Source: Campanula takesimana
Lineage: Eukaryota; Streptophyta; Magnoliopsida; Asterales; Campanulaceae
Length of the DNA: 64,000 nucleotides
Direction of reading: 5' to 3'
Assembly (NCBI GenBank): GCA_026119855.1
Contig: JAOWBW010000482.1
Coordinates: 372,001 to 436,000 of the forward strand
Each line of letters starts with the position of its first letter. Positions within the stretch are counted from its first letter, which is position 1. Both the position numbers and the translations under genes were made by a program. Under the pieces are notes generated by a model. The model saw only the letters and a list, made by a program, of their open reading frames with translations. It was not told the DNA's origin and ran no database searches. Shown here in pieces: positions 46,368-57,401 of this stretch.

Positions 46368-49300
46368 ACATGCTCGTGAAACACTAAAGGTGATAACGCC
46401 TTATTAAATGGATCCGCTAACATAGAGTTTGTACCAATAAGTTGTATTTCTATTTGTTCTTTTTGTACCCTCTCTCTTACAACAAGAAATTTAATGTCTA
46501 TATGCTTAGACTTTGACGAACTCTTTTTATTATTTGATTACAAAACCGCTACCCTATTGTCACAATATAGCTTAATAGGTCTTTCGACGCTATCGACAAT
46601 ACGGAGTCCCTCAATGAATTTACGCAGCCATATAGCTTGATTGGATGCCTCGAAACAAGCAACAAACTCGCCTTCCATGGTAGAGGAAGTAACGAGTGTC
46701 TGCTTAGCACTTCTCCAAGAAACTGCTCCACCGGCTAATGTGAAGACATAACCAGACGTTGATTTACGGCTGTCTTGGCATCTAGCAAAGTCAGAATCGA
46801 AATACCTAATGATCTCAAGATGATCCGACTTTGAATATGTAAGAATGTAGTCCTTGGTGTTTTGTAAATACCACATCACTCTTTTGGCTGCGACCCAATG
46901 TTCTCTCCCTGGATTGCTTTGGTATCTACCAAGCATCCCAACAATAAAGGCAAGGTCTGGACGAGTACAGACTTGCGCATACATTAAGCTTCCTACTACT
47001 GATGCGTAAGGGATATTTTCCATATACTTGGTTTCAAAATTGTTTTTGGGACATTGATTAAGACTGAATTTATCTCCTTTAGAAACAGTGGTGTCATGTG
47101 GTTTACAGTTTTACATGCTAAACCTTTGTAATACCTTCTCTATATAGGCCTTTTGTGATAATCCTAAAGTACCTCATGAGCGATCACGGTGTATTTGGAT
47201 TCCTAATACAAAAGATGCCTCACCAAGATCTTTCATTTCAAATTTGTTTGAAAGAAACTTCTTAGTTTCTTTTAGAAGGTTCATATCATTACTAGCAAGC
47301 AAAATATCATCCACATATAAGACTAAGAATATAAATTTACTCCCACTGAACTTATGGTATATACAATCTTCACCAAGATTCGTTTCAAAGCCAAATGAAA
47401 GAATTACTTGGTTAAATTTTAAATACCACTGACGAGAAGCTTGCTTGAGCCCATAAATGGATTTCTTAAGTTTACAAACTAATTGATTAGTTTGTTCCAA
47501 ATCATCCACCATTTCTAGTTTCTTCATATAGATGGTTTCCTCAATATCTCCATTGAGAAAAGCTGTCTTTACATCCATTTGATGAAGATCAAAGTCATAA
47601 TGTGCTTCTAATGCCATAATGATCCTAAAGGAGTTTTTAGAAGATATCGTAGAGAATGTTTCTTTGTAATCAATACCTTCCTTTTGAGTGAAACCTTTAG
47701 CAACAAGACGAGCCTTATGTCTTTCCACATTACCTTGTGAATCCCTTTTGGTTTTAAATATCCATTTACAACCAATAGGTTTCACATCCTTAGGTAATGG
47801 GATAAGATCCCAAACGTCGTTGTCTTTCATAGATTTCAAATCTTCATTAATGGCATTGATCCATTTATGAGAATTACGACTCTTAATGGCTTCATGGAAG
47901 GTGAGAGGCTCATTTCCCACTAAACCTAGGTGTCCTTCATTCTCGGCAAGATACACCTCATAATCATCCGGAATGGCACTTCTTCTTACTCTATTAGATC
48001 TCCTTAAAGGCACCGGCTCTTCCTCATTTTGAGGTTGTTGAATTTCCTCATTATGATCAACATTTTCATGTTGTTCAATATTTATAGGGGAGTTAATATT
48101 TTGATTTCCATGTTCCTCTTGAATTTCAGGTACAAGTACTTGATTTCCAATTGGAACTACAATGGGGAGAGGTATAGAAATGGATGCCTCTTCCTCTTCA
48201 AAATCAAAATTATTATTCCTTATTTCCCCTCTAAATTCAACATCCTCAAAGAACCTAGCATTTCCCGTTTTAAAAAAGGTTCTAGTTTTCGGATCGTAAA
48301 ATTTATAGCCCCTAGATCTCTCGGCATACCCCACAAAATAACTACTAACTATCTTAGCGTCCAGTTTTCCTTCGTTAGGCCTATAAGGCCTAGCTTCTGC
48401 TGGACAACCCCATACATGAAGATGATTTAAGGACGGTTTCTTATTCGTCCATAATTCATAAGGGATTTTATTGTTAGTAGCCTTAGAGGGAGCCCTATTG
48501 AGAAGATAAGTTGCGGTTTTCAAAGCATCACCCCATAATGAGTGAGGTAAAGAAGTACAAGAAACAATACTTCTTACCATATCCTTAAGGGTTCTATTAC
48601 GTCTCTCAGCTACACCATTCATGCTAGGCGTACCCAGCATAGTGTAGTGAGGGACAATCCCACACTCTTCAAGATAGCGAGAAAAAGGACCCGGACGTTG
48701 TTCCCCTGAACCGTCATTCCGACCATAGTATTCACCACCACAATCGGATCTAACGTTCTTAATAGTCTTACCTAGTTGATTTTCAACTTCGGCCTTAAAA
48801 GACTTGAAAACGTCCAAAGATTGAGACTTATCATGAAGTAAATAAATGTATCCATATCGAGAGTAGTCGTCTATGAACGTAATAAAATATTGTTGACCAT
48901 TCCAAGAAGGAGTAGGAAATGGCCCACAAATATCCGTATGTATTAGTTCTAAGACACTTGATGCTCTTGAGGATACATTCCTTTTCGTGTTTTTAAACTT
49001 TCCTTTTAGGCATTCAATGCAAAAGTCTTTATCCGGAATATCAAGTTTATTTATGATTCCTTCTGACACAAGCTTGTCAATTCTCCTTTTGGAGATATGA
49101 CCTAAACGCCTATGCCATAAGGTATAAGAATTTTCACTTGAAAACTTTCGCTTTTTTACTTTAAGTTTCATTATTATGGGACTCATTGATTGTTTGAGTA
49201 GTGTTAAGCAAATAAAGATTATCACTACTTGATAAAGTACTAGTACCAACAATAATGGTATTAAAATAAAGATCACATCTATTATTTCCAAATGAACAAG

Positions 49301-50378
49301 AGTAACCTTATTTGTCCAAAACAGTGATAGATATTAAATTCCTTCTATATGAAGGTACAATAAATGTATTATTTAGTACAAAATAATATCCAGTACTTAA
49401 TAACAACCTAAAGGTCCCTATGCCAATTACTTCAACCGGGTTCCCAGCTCCCATATAGATGAATCTTTCATCTTCGCTAGGTCTTCGGTAATTCAGGCAA
49501 CCCTGCATAGACATACTAATGTGAGTTGTTGCACCAGAATCCAACCACCATGTATATGAAGGAATTGAAACTAAATTAGCCTCAGTACAAACAAGACCAA
49601 ATGACATACCTTTCTTAGCACGCCAAGCGTGATACTTAGGGCAGTCATACTTTATATGCGTTAGGTCCTTGCAAAAGAAGCACTTCTTTTCTTTATGATC
49701 GTTAGATCCCTTAGGCTTCTTGTTGTTTGTCACTGCAATTTCTTTCCCTCTTCTCTTAGTCCCATGAGAAGAGGTAGATGCTAAGTGAGCACTTTCTACC
49801 TTAGATTGCTTCAACCTATCTTCCTCTTGTGTCACATGTGAAATCAATTCATTAATGTTCCACTTGTCCTTTTGACAATTATAGGTCACCTCAAAGTGAC
49901 AAAACTGAGGAGGAAAAGAGTTCAAAACTAAATGCACGAGGAGCTCTTCAGTCACCTCTAACTTAAGTGCTTTTAGTTTTATCGAAAAATGAAGCATTTC
50001 CAAAATATACTCCCTAAGATTCCCGGTACCCTTGTACTTCATGGAAACAAGTTTCCTTAGGGTAGAACTTGTTTCCGACTTATCGCTTTTTGCAAAGCGT
50101 TCTTCAAGGGTCTCTAGGAAAGTCTTAGCATCAACGTCCTCGGGAATACGGTTTAAAAATGTTTCCGGGATGACATTTTTCATAATCATTAGGCTCACGC
50201 GATTAGAGCGTTTCTACTTCTCAGAATATAAGCGGTCCTCAGGGGTGCTTTCATCATTAAGAGGAAGAGGAAACGGCTCCCTAAATGCGAGATCTATGTC
50301 CATACAGCTTAAGATCATTACAATTTTGTTTCTCCAAGTTTTAAAGTTTGTCCCATTTAGCATTGGAATAGTACTCAT
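46368..50378 (-). pseudogene. Element B gag-pol (Ty1/copia), broken
   Basis: The start is the ATG at 50376-50378 (MSTIPMLNGTNF), typical of copia gag. The gag capsid domain runs to about 49800; one zinc knuckle CFFCKDLTHIKYDC lies near 49675; protease WWLDSGATTHIS near 49540. A frameshift follows near 49300. Integrase spans 49160-48400 with WHRRLGHISKRR, LELIHTDICGPF, RSDCGGEY and TPSMNGVAERRNRTL. Reverse transcriptase spans about 47900-47170 with QMDVKTAFLNGD and LYVDDILLAS. RNase H (47023-46400) has KSTSGYVFTLAGGAVSW and ends with MLADPFNKAL. In-frame stops occur near 50215, 47175, 47110 and 46538; at each, one C-to-T change (either strand) from Trp, Arg or Gln explains the codon. Element C begins just after RNase H. 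Confidence 0.92.
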
Positions 50379-50943
50379 CGCAGCAGTAATTGACGAAGCA
50401 TTAAGTAAATCTGATGGGAATCAAGAACAAGAATGAATACAAAACAATAATAAATAACTACATTATGAATAACAGATTAATTATATCAAATGAAATCCAT
50501 CAATAAGTCAATTAACATGACATCAAAACTAATCTTTGGATTGCGAGTTGATTCATAAATAATTGACTTTGATAACAAGTAATTTGAACAATGTTTGATT
50601 AAATGCTTAATCTTCCTTTGGGTACTCTTAAGCATTTAACGAAACAACTTAATGTTCATTTTATTTGTTATCACATGAATGCTTAAGTTTAGTCAAATGT
50701 CAAAATCTTCTTTGGAAAATTCAAGTCATTCACATATTAATTTAAGCATTCAACACTTTAATAATTTTGGATTTAAATAACGTTAATCACTTAGGTGATA
50801 ATATTATTTAAACAATAAATAAAATTATTTAAGCATATAATTAATCAGGGTTTTAAGGTTTGAAAAATGAATGTTTTGATCAAAAAGGGAAAATAAAACT
50901 ATGCAGAATTGAAAAAATTTTCGAAAACATGTGAACAGTAACT

Positions 50944-51280
50944 GCTCGGCCGAGCGAAGGGAATGACACGGCCGAGCCCCACTTTTACAGAAACTTTATT
51001 TTTTGACATATAGTGAACGGCCGTGCTAAACAAATGCACGACCGAGCTGCTCGGCCGAGCATAGGAAAGGACACGGCCGAGCACCTTAATCAGAAACAAA
51101 TTGCCTTTTCGACATTCAATGCACGACCGTGCAAAACCAAACGCTCGACCGTGCATGTCTTGGTCCGACCGGGCATAACCTAGGACCCGCCCGGGTTTTT
51201 CAAGAGATCCGACCGGACGATGTCATTTTTGGCGCCGTTTCATGTGCTCGGCTGAGCAGATCATAAGACTCGGCCGAGCA
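50944..51280. repeat. GC-rich palindromic word cluster in element B leader
   Basis: About twelve words: GCTCGGCCGAGC (50944 and 51049), ACGGCCGAGC, AACGGCCGTGC, GCACGACCGAGC, GCACGACCGTGC, CGCTCGACCGTGC, GGTCCGACCGGGC, GGACCCGCCCGGGT, ATCCGACCGGACG, GCTCGGCTGAGC, CTCGGCCGAGC. They are separated by 15-30 bp of AT-rich DNA. Several are perfect palindromes. Confidence 0.85.
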
Positions 51281-51666
51281 GTCCATTTTGTGCATTTTCT
51301 GAATTTCGTTTAAACTTTCCCAAAATCAATGAATGGCAAGTAGATCCACATGGTATATACTTAAAACATAAAACCACGTTATTTAGGGATAATCTTGTTT
51401 TAAAATTAATGGAATCAAGTGAGTAGATCCACATGGTATGCACTAGACATAAAACCATGTTATGAGGGATAGTCACACTTGAATCATTTAGTGAACAAAA
51501 ACTTTCAAACCATTTCTTTAATACTTATATGATGAATATCAACACTATATGAATGAATTAGTGCTTCAAAATAACATCAAAACTTGATGATTCAACATGA
51601 AAGAATAAACCAAAAGCGTTTTAAGGCTTTCCAAAAAGAACTCAAACTCAAACCAAATAATAAACA

Positions 51667-51679
51667 GGCTCTGATACCA
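51667..51679 (-). other. Element B primer-binding site
   Basis: The minus strand reads TGGTATCAGAGCC, a full match to the initiator-methionine tRNA type, two bases from the LTR. Confidence 0.92.
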
Positions 51680-51681
51680 AT

Positions 51682-52148
51682 TGTTGGAACAATTTGTGAT
51701 CCCCGAATACCACACTCATATTTAGAATAAGATTGAGGAAAGAGATGAAGGCGGAAGCGATATATAGTTATGTTTGTAGGGAAATGAAGATCAAGAAGAA
51801 GATGTAGGAGAATGGAACTTCTAAATGATGAATGCCCTTTAGTTTCTCAAGTTCTTCTAGGCAATAATGAAGAGAGTATATAGAGAGAAAGTAAAGAATG
51901 TAGTGTCTAAAAAGGTTGATGGTAAGCTCTTTATATACTAGACAAAGAGTCACTTCATTTAGGGACCACACCTATTCAAGCATAAGCAATGTTGATTTAC
52001 CATTTTGCCCATCATAAATAGATAAATTACATTTCAGAGATTCTACACATTGACTAAGTTTGACTATACTTTATATTAATATTATAGACATGATTTTATT
52101 TATGAAAGGTGCTAAATAATTTGTGTTGCAAGCCATAATGATCTAACA
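51682..52148 (-). repeat. Element B 5' LTR (right copy)
   Basis: 467 bp, partner of 12486-12968. A TATA-like TATATAAAG lies on the minus strand at 51929-51937. Followed by the duplication CTTTA. Confidence 0.93.
51929..51937 (-). promoter_or_regulatory. Element B LTR TATA box
   Basis: TATATAAAG on the minus strand; the left LTR has TATATAAAAG at 12748-12757. Confidence 0.5.
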
Positions 52149-52196
52149 CTTTAGATATTAACAATTTCTAAAGCATGAAACTAAGGATTGCATATT

Positions 52197-52391
52197 TATT
52201 TTTTTTTAATTTTTTTTTTCAAATTTAATTCATAGTTGAACTCAATACATAATCATCAGCAGAAGCGCCTAGGAGACAAATCCTAGGGAGAGAAAAACTT
52301 CTCTCTAACTTCTGGGGGGAGAGGGGGATCGAACCCATGACCTCCAGGTTGGAAGCCATGAGCTCTGGCCACCAGGCTAAAGGCTGATGGT
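52197..52391 (-). mobile_element. tRNA-derived SINE
   Basis: On the minus strand it begins CCATCAGCCTTTAGCCTGGTGGCC, with an A-box-like TAGCCTGGTGG. It then has a B box GGTTCGATCC, a body of about 110 bp, and an A-rich tail (the T-rich stretch from 52197 on the plus strand). The 15-bp duplication TAAGGATTGCATATT flanks it exactly at 52182-52196 and 52392-52406. These are the marks of a Pol III-transcribed SINE copied by LINE enzymes. Confidence 0.9.
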
Positions 52392-52406
52392 TAAGGATTG
52401 CATATT

Positions 52407-53539
52407 GTGTACATTAAGGATTGGGGACTGGCCATTTGCAAGGAGTCATCAAGATTGATGCTCTGTTATTATAAGAAAATGTAATTTGTCTCTGCTACTG
52501 AAGTGTGATGGATATAGTTTGCACTTGTCTGGTACAGCCAATAGATTTGGGGGATCAAGATTGATGATGATTGATACTCCCTCCGTCCTGAAAAGTTAGT
52601 CCCTCTTTTTTCAATGTTATTTTGAATGAACTTGAGCAATAATTTATGTTACTTTTAATTATTCTAATAAAAATTGAACTACATAGAGCAACAAGAACAA
52701 CAACGAGCAAATACAAGAGCTACCTCATTCAGAAGAGAATATCGAGAAAACGATCCGTGAGCCACAAGCCCAACAAGAAATGGGTTTTAAGTAGATAAGC
52801 ACGAGCAGCAGTACTGGCGATACAAGGATGTTGGACCCTGGTTTGACTCACTGACAGATCAAGCGGGTATTTGAGGTAGTTTGTGGAACCTGGTCCAACA
52901 TGTAACTCGGTCAAAAAGCGAGTTCTCATTATCTGTGGTGAAAGTAGAGGGAGGTAAAACTGGGTCGGAAGCATTTGGTCGGAAGTGATAGGAAAGGCTT
53001 TATTACTCCGGCGACAACAACTATTTCATAGAGAGAGAAAGAGTCATCGGAAGGGCGTTTGGTTGGGAGCCGTCGGAAAAGGCCGCCCGCACAAATTATT
53101 ATTTGATGAACTAATTAAGGCCTTTCCATGCCTCCCATACCAAGTGTTTCCGATCATTCCTCCTTCTCTTTCACAATCTTTACTTTACATTCATTCTTCA
53201 ATGGTTTCTTGATGAGGCCATCTTCCGAAATGATTAGCTTATGGATGGGCTTGTTAACCAAAGCCATATTTACGCCAAATTTTTTAATAAATCTCTTTCT
53301 TAAATATAAGTGGTTGAGTTCTAATAATTTTTTTGTGATTTCAATATGTCATATCCTCTTCAAGTCAACAACTAAAAAATTCAATGTTTTTTCTACACCG
53401 GTAGAGTTTTTTCACACTTTGTGGCACCCAACATTAAAGCTTTTTCTACTACTAGTATTATTGTTTGATATTTAATAACCAACATGGGTAAATGGTAAAA
53501 ATTAATGTAAAGAACTCTTATCTGGAAGGGGTTGCTCTT
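52407..53539. other. Unassigned DNA with a MITE end fragment
   Basis: A CTCCCTCCGTCC MITE end starts at 52575, but no partner end is seen before 53540. Open frames at 52729-52974 (minus) and 52985-53212 (plus) match no family I recognise and lack clear gene signals. This is the least repeat-like stretch of the right half and may be ancestral host DNA. Confidence 0.35.
52575..52680. mobile_element. Stowaway-like MITE end fragment
   Basis: TACTCCCTCCGTCCTGAAAA followed by GTTAGTCCCTC. The right limit is uncertain because the other end is missing. Confidence 0.5.
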
Positions 53540-54180
53540 TAGAGCATCCACAATTGTCATTATGAAAGACTTTAAAGAGCTTTTTGCTAAAGAATAACAC
53601 TTAGTAGAAAGAGCTCTTTTTGTAGTTTTTACATTAAAATGCATCAACTCCCTAGGTAAAGAAAAAGCTCTATACCATTGTGGAGTTTTTTTTTATATAA
53701 AAAAAAAAAACTCTTTTTCGTTGCTTAAAAATGACTTACATATTTAAATTATAAAAGATCTCTCTAAAAAGCTTTAATAAATTCACTTAGAGCATCCACA
53801 ATGGTAAGAGCTCTTTGAAAAGTTTTTTTACAATTTCAATATGCCAAATCATTTTTCAACTTGATAAAAAAGCTTTCTAAAAACTTTCACAATGGTCATT
53901 ATCTAGGGAGTTGGTGAGTATTAATGTAAAACCTACATGAAAGAGCTCTGTCTACAAAGAGCAATTCTTTAGCCAAAGAGCTCTTTAGAAAGTTTCACAA
54001 TGGTAAAAAGCTCTAAAGAGCTCTTTCACAAAAATAAAAAGCTCCGAAAAAGCTCCCATTGTGGATGCTTTTAGGAAGGAGCTTTCCAAATTTTTCCACA
54101 ATGAAAAAAACCATTAGGGAGCTTTTTCATAGAAATAAAAACCTCTAAACAAACCTCCCATTGTAGATGCTTTAATTCAT
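53540..54180. mobile_element. Nested MITE-like repeats with AGAGCATCCACAATGG ends
   Basis: An outer pair starts AGAGCATCCACAATTG (53540) and ends CCCATTGTAGATGCTTTA (about 54173). An inner pair starts AGAGCATCCACAATGG (53790) and ends CCCATTGTGGATGCTTTT (about 54072). Between them AAAGAGCTCTTT-like blocks recur in both orientations. This GAGCATCCACAATG family is common in plants as a small DNA-transposon derivative. Individual copies are hard to separate. Confidence 0.6.
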
Positions 54181-54185
54181 GTACT

Positions 54186-54347
54186 AAGACCATATCCAAG
54201 AGTTTGGTGCCAAAATTGCACTATATCTCTATTCCGGTAATGGTGTGATGTTTGCAAAATATCTCCAACCATTTGCTTTAAATATTCTACCAAAATAAGA
54301 ACATTATTAAATATTTATTATTATTTCACATAAATAAATAAAACTAG

Positions 54348-54390
<43 letters not shown>

Positions 54391-54576
54391 GATAAATTTT
54401 TTCATATACATCAACGAAAAAACAAAATTAAAATAATATGTATAAAAAGTAAACCATAAAAAGGGGATAGTGCAACTCTATTACTAAATTTGAAGCAAAA
54501 AATAAATTTGCTTCATAATAATAGATCAATGTTTAGAATTTCGTTGGACCTTGAATATTTTGAAGTAATATATATA
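54186..54576. other. AT-rich spacer with TA microsatellite
   Basis: No gene. It contains an uninterrupted (TA)n tract at about 54351-54387. Confidence 0.7.
54351..54387. repeat. (TA)n microsatellite
   Basis: About 18 TA units without interruption. Confidence 0.95.
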
Positions 54577-54829
54577 TACTCCCTCCATTCCAAGGAAGTT
54601 GCAACATTTTGCCATTTAAGGTATTTCACAAAAGTTGCAACAATCCAAAAATAGAAGCTTTTTATTACTTTTATAATCCTCCGCTCATTCTCTTTCTTCC
54701 TCCTAACCACTCATTATTCTCCACTCATTCTCTCTCTTCCTTTCTACCTTTCATTCTTAATATAATATTATATCCTTAATTTCCCAACTCCAAAGTAAAT
54801 GTTTCAACTTTTCTGGAACGGAGGGAGTA
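54577..54829. mobile_element. Stowaway-like MITE 6
   Basis: Left end CTCCCTCCATTCCAAGGAAG and right end CTTTTCTGGAACGGAGGGAG, with AGTTGCAACATTT / AAATGTTTCAACTT extending the inverted repeat. TA flanks both ends. Confidence 0.85.
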
Positions 54830-54832
54830 TAG

Positions 54833-55010
54833 AGTAGGGATGGCCAACCGGAACCGAACCGCCAAACCGGCCCGGAAAGCCCAGGCCATCTTCAACCTTG
54901 ACGAAAACCGGAATCGTGTGAACCGGGACCATTTGTAACACGGGCCGATTCCGGTTCATCCCATCTGAAAACCATGAACCGGCGGTTTCGAACCGCCATG
55001 AACCGCTGAT
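54833..55010. repeat. CCGGAACCGAACC-rich repeat fragment
   Basis: AGGGATGGCCAACCGGAACCGAACCG and later GAACCGGCGGTTTCGAACCG contain many AACCGG words. An AGGGATGGC start followed by such words is a familiar end of small plant hAT-like elements; no second end was found. Confidence 0.45.
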
Positions 55011-55251
55011 AAATGACTATTTTACAGTCATTTAAGGTTTAAAATATTATCTTTTTAACTTCATTTAAGTAGTAATAACCCTTGTTTCACTCTATTTTAT
55101 GTCAATACTCAGATATAGTTCTCTTGGTATAGTTGTGTGAGTTTTGGGCAGAATTTAGGTACTCTTTGGAACAATTTTGGACTAAAGGAATGCTTGGGAG
55201 ATAAAGCACAAAGGAAACAAAAGGGAAAAAAGGAACAGCTGCATGAAGCAT

Positions 55252-55466
55252 TGGTCCGGCCGGACCATACCTCATACCCAGTCCGACCCATCATTGGTTC
55301 GGTCGGACCCCCTCTAACACCCGGCCGGATCTACGCAAGAAAGGAGATTTTCAGCTTTTCGAAGGCGTTGGTCCGGTCGGACCACTTGCGATACCCGGCC
55401 CCTCAAAGAATTGGAGATTCTGAAGGCTTGGTCAGCCCGGACCCAACTCTATTCCCGCCCGGACCT
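55252..55466. repeat. GGTCCGGCCGGACC word cluster in element F left LTR
   Basis: Words: GGTCCGGCCGGACC, CAGTCCGACCC, GGTTCGGTCGGACC, CCGGCCGGATC, GGTCCGGTCGGACC, CCCGGCCCC, GCCCGGACCC, CCCGCCCGGACC, with 12-50 bp between them. The first and several others are palindromes. The right LTR has the same cluster at 62384-62580. Confidence 0.85.
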
Positions 55467-55553
55467 ATTATGTACATGTTCTAAAGCAATGCCTCCAAGA
55501 GGTGTCTTTTGGTGCTGAATTCCGGAATGAACACACCTTTTGGCCCCAAGGCC

Positions 55554-55560
55554 TATATAA
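55554..55560 (+). promoter_or_regulatory. Element F LTR TATA box
   Basis: TATATAA in CCAAGGCCTATATAA; conserved in the right LTR at 62668-62674. Confidence 0.55.
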
Positions 55561-56141
55561 TAAGTCCATTATTAGACTTTTGAGGCATCTAGAATTACTT
55601 AGAAATTATTGAAAGATTACTATAGCGAATTCTTAGTTCAAATATTATCATTTATACTTAGCGTTTGTGAAAATCACAAAAGGTGTTATTAAGTGCACTT
55701 GAAGTATTAATACACTGTGGTTTATTTTCAGCCATTCTGTCTTCATTCAATCTGAATAAGTTTCTCTTTCCCTTCTTTTTATTATTTATGTCTTATTCTT
55801 ACTTCTTTATGATCATAACAACAATGGCTTGTGAGTAATCCTCCATATTCTTGGGGTTGGAAACTCAACAATGATGTGTCCTTTAATATAAATCATGCCC
55901 TCTCTCTTCTTCTCTTCATCTTAAAGAAATTTCTTCATATTGTACTCAAAACGCCTACAACCATGATGAGCTCCATGTTTCGTATGAATCTTAGTTACTC
56001 GAGAGAAAGACCTAGCGGTGAATCTCGACTAACGGAACCGTATGAAGTGATTGGGTTTCTATTAATCACGAGAGTAGATTAATGGCCTAGGGATGCTCCT
56101 TGAGTGGAAAGTACGTGGATTTTCATGAACTTAATGGGTTT

Positions 56142-56817
56142 TGTTGGGAATATGCCTTTGAATCAAATGGTATTTTTTTGGTTAAGGATATGTCCGCAAC
56201 AAATATTATGATTTTGGGACGAAGAGAGTGTGGCAAGCGCCAAATGCTAATGCCAAAGAAGCTGCGAGTAAACTGATGTTGAGGCTGGAAGCTGCTGCCT
56301 CTTCTCTTGTGGCCGAGCGGGCTTGGAATTGGGTCCAAGTGGTCGGCTAGTTACATGCATGCTGAAGACTTCTTTTTACATGTGCAAGATTTTAACTCAC
56401 ACCGTCCCAGATTAATTAGTACTCCTATTTTGTGTAAAAGTATTATTATAGAATTAGGAAAGTAGATTCCTAATTAGAATTGATTTACTTTGTGCCCAAG
56501 AAATATGTTTCCTCTTCCTTTTGGGTTTCTAGTATTTATGCCTATAAATACTAACCCCTCCCCTAGCATATTTTTTTCCGGTCATCTTTGATAGATACAA
56601 GTAGAGATCTAAGATGTAGATTTAGGTCGACGGAATTATTTGCCTAAATAATTCGTACAACTAGATTAGTGAAGATCGTCTTTTGTAATTGCCATTGAAT
56701 AGAAATATATTCTCCCTCCGCCCGTGGACGTAGCCAAGTTGGTGAACCACGTAAATTCTTGTGTTCGTGTTTGATTATTTCGTTTGACATTGTTCTTATG
56801 TATATTTTGCTCTAACA
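56142..56817 (+). repeat. Element G 5' LTR
   Basis: 676 bp. A TATA box TATAAATA lies at 56543-56550 in ATGCCTATAAATACTAACCC; both LTRs have it. Confidence 0.93.
56543..56550 (+). promoter_or_regulatory. Element G LTR TATA box
   Basis: TATAAATA, matched in the right LTR near 59286. Confidence 0.6.
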
Positions 56818-56819
56818 AG

Positions 56820-56833
56820 TGGCACCAGAGCTT
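56820..56833 (+). other. Element G primer-binding site
   Basis: TGGCACCAGAGCTT, three bases from the LTR end. It differs at two positions from the initiator-methionine type TGGTATCAGAGC. Confidence 0.75.
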
Positions 56834-57255
56834 GGTTGAAAAGGAGAATTAGCATCGACGGAAGAGATCCAAGATCGAAGAAAAACAAGGTAGCAGTTTC
56901 TGGTCCGTTTTTATCCAACGCAGCGGTGAAAAAAAAGGCGTAGCGCGTTCGTTCACCGTTGGTCAGGCTGATTTTTGGCAAGTAGCTTCAGGACTCATAG
57001 GTCTTCGATATGAACGGTGGAGATCGGATTTTAATGTCCGTAGCATCGGGAATTTTGTCCAGACAGAAGCAGCAAGTGTTTTGTCTTCGATTGTTGCGTT
57101 GGAATTTCTTGTTGCGATTTCTCTTGTTGGTGATGGTTGGTTAGAGATCTAGGGATTCCGCTGAAAAGAAGAAGATGGGTCAAGGATTTGAATCAATGAT
57201 CGACAAGACTAATGGGAGGAATAGTATTTTATTCTTTGGTAAATCAAGATGAAGG

Positions 57256-57330
57256 CCCTGCAGTTCGTGTGCAGTACACGTGCAATTCGCGTGCAGCGAT
57301 CGTGCAGTGCACATGCAGCGTTCGTGCAGA
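57256..57330. repeat. CGTGCAG word cluster, copy 1, in element G
   Basis: About six words of the form CGTGCAG / TGTGCAG / CATGCAG, 8-12 bp apart (GCAGTTCGTGTGCAGTACAC and following). A second cluster of the same word is at 58370-58436. Confidence 0.75.
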
Positions 57331-57401
57331 AATCTGAGTGTCTAGGTTGGACACATCAATAAAGAAGTCGTGTTGAAGAAACAAGGCTTATTGGCACCCT
57401 C

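Larger units (their letters stand above)
50379..51681 (-). other. Element B 5' leader
   Basis: 1.3 kb between the 5' LTR and gag with no gene. The half nearest gag is very AT-rich; the half nearest the LTR contains the GC-rich word cluster (50944-51280) and a pair of direct repeats around GTAGATCCACATGGTAT (51338 and 51423). Confidence 0.7.
12486..52148 (-). mobile_element. Element B: Ty1/copia LTR retrotransposon split by nested insertions
   Basis: LTRs at 12486-12968 and 51682-52148 start TGTTGGAACAATTTGTG and end GATCTAACA. The 5-bp duplication CTTTA flanks them (12481-12485 and 52149-52153). The primer-binding site is next to the right LTR and the polypurine tract complement next to the left one, so B reads on the minus strand. 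Gag, protease, integrase, reverse transcriptase and RNase H lie at 50378-46368. Element C (13349-46362) entered just past RNase H. Without C, B would be about 6.6 kb, a normal copia length. LTRs differ at about 16 sites (3.4% by eye), plus a 16-bp deletion in the right copy. Confidence 0.95.

Noticed and set aside
50944..51280. Regularly spaced GC-rich words looking like a CRISPR array
   Set aside because: Repeats are 10-14 bp, variable, palindromic and inside a plant retrotransposon leader; spacing is irregular and no cas genes exist.
52729..53212. Open frames in the right flank of element B as possible host genes
   Set aside because: No recognised domain, no start context, codon use not convincing; left as unassigned DNA.
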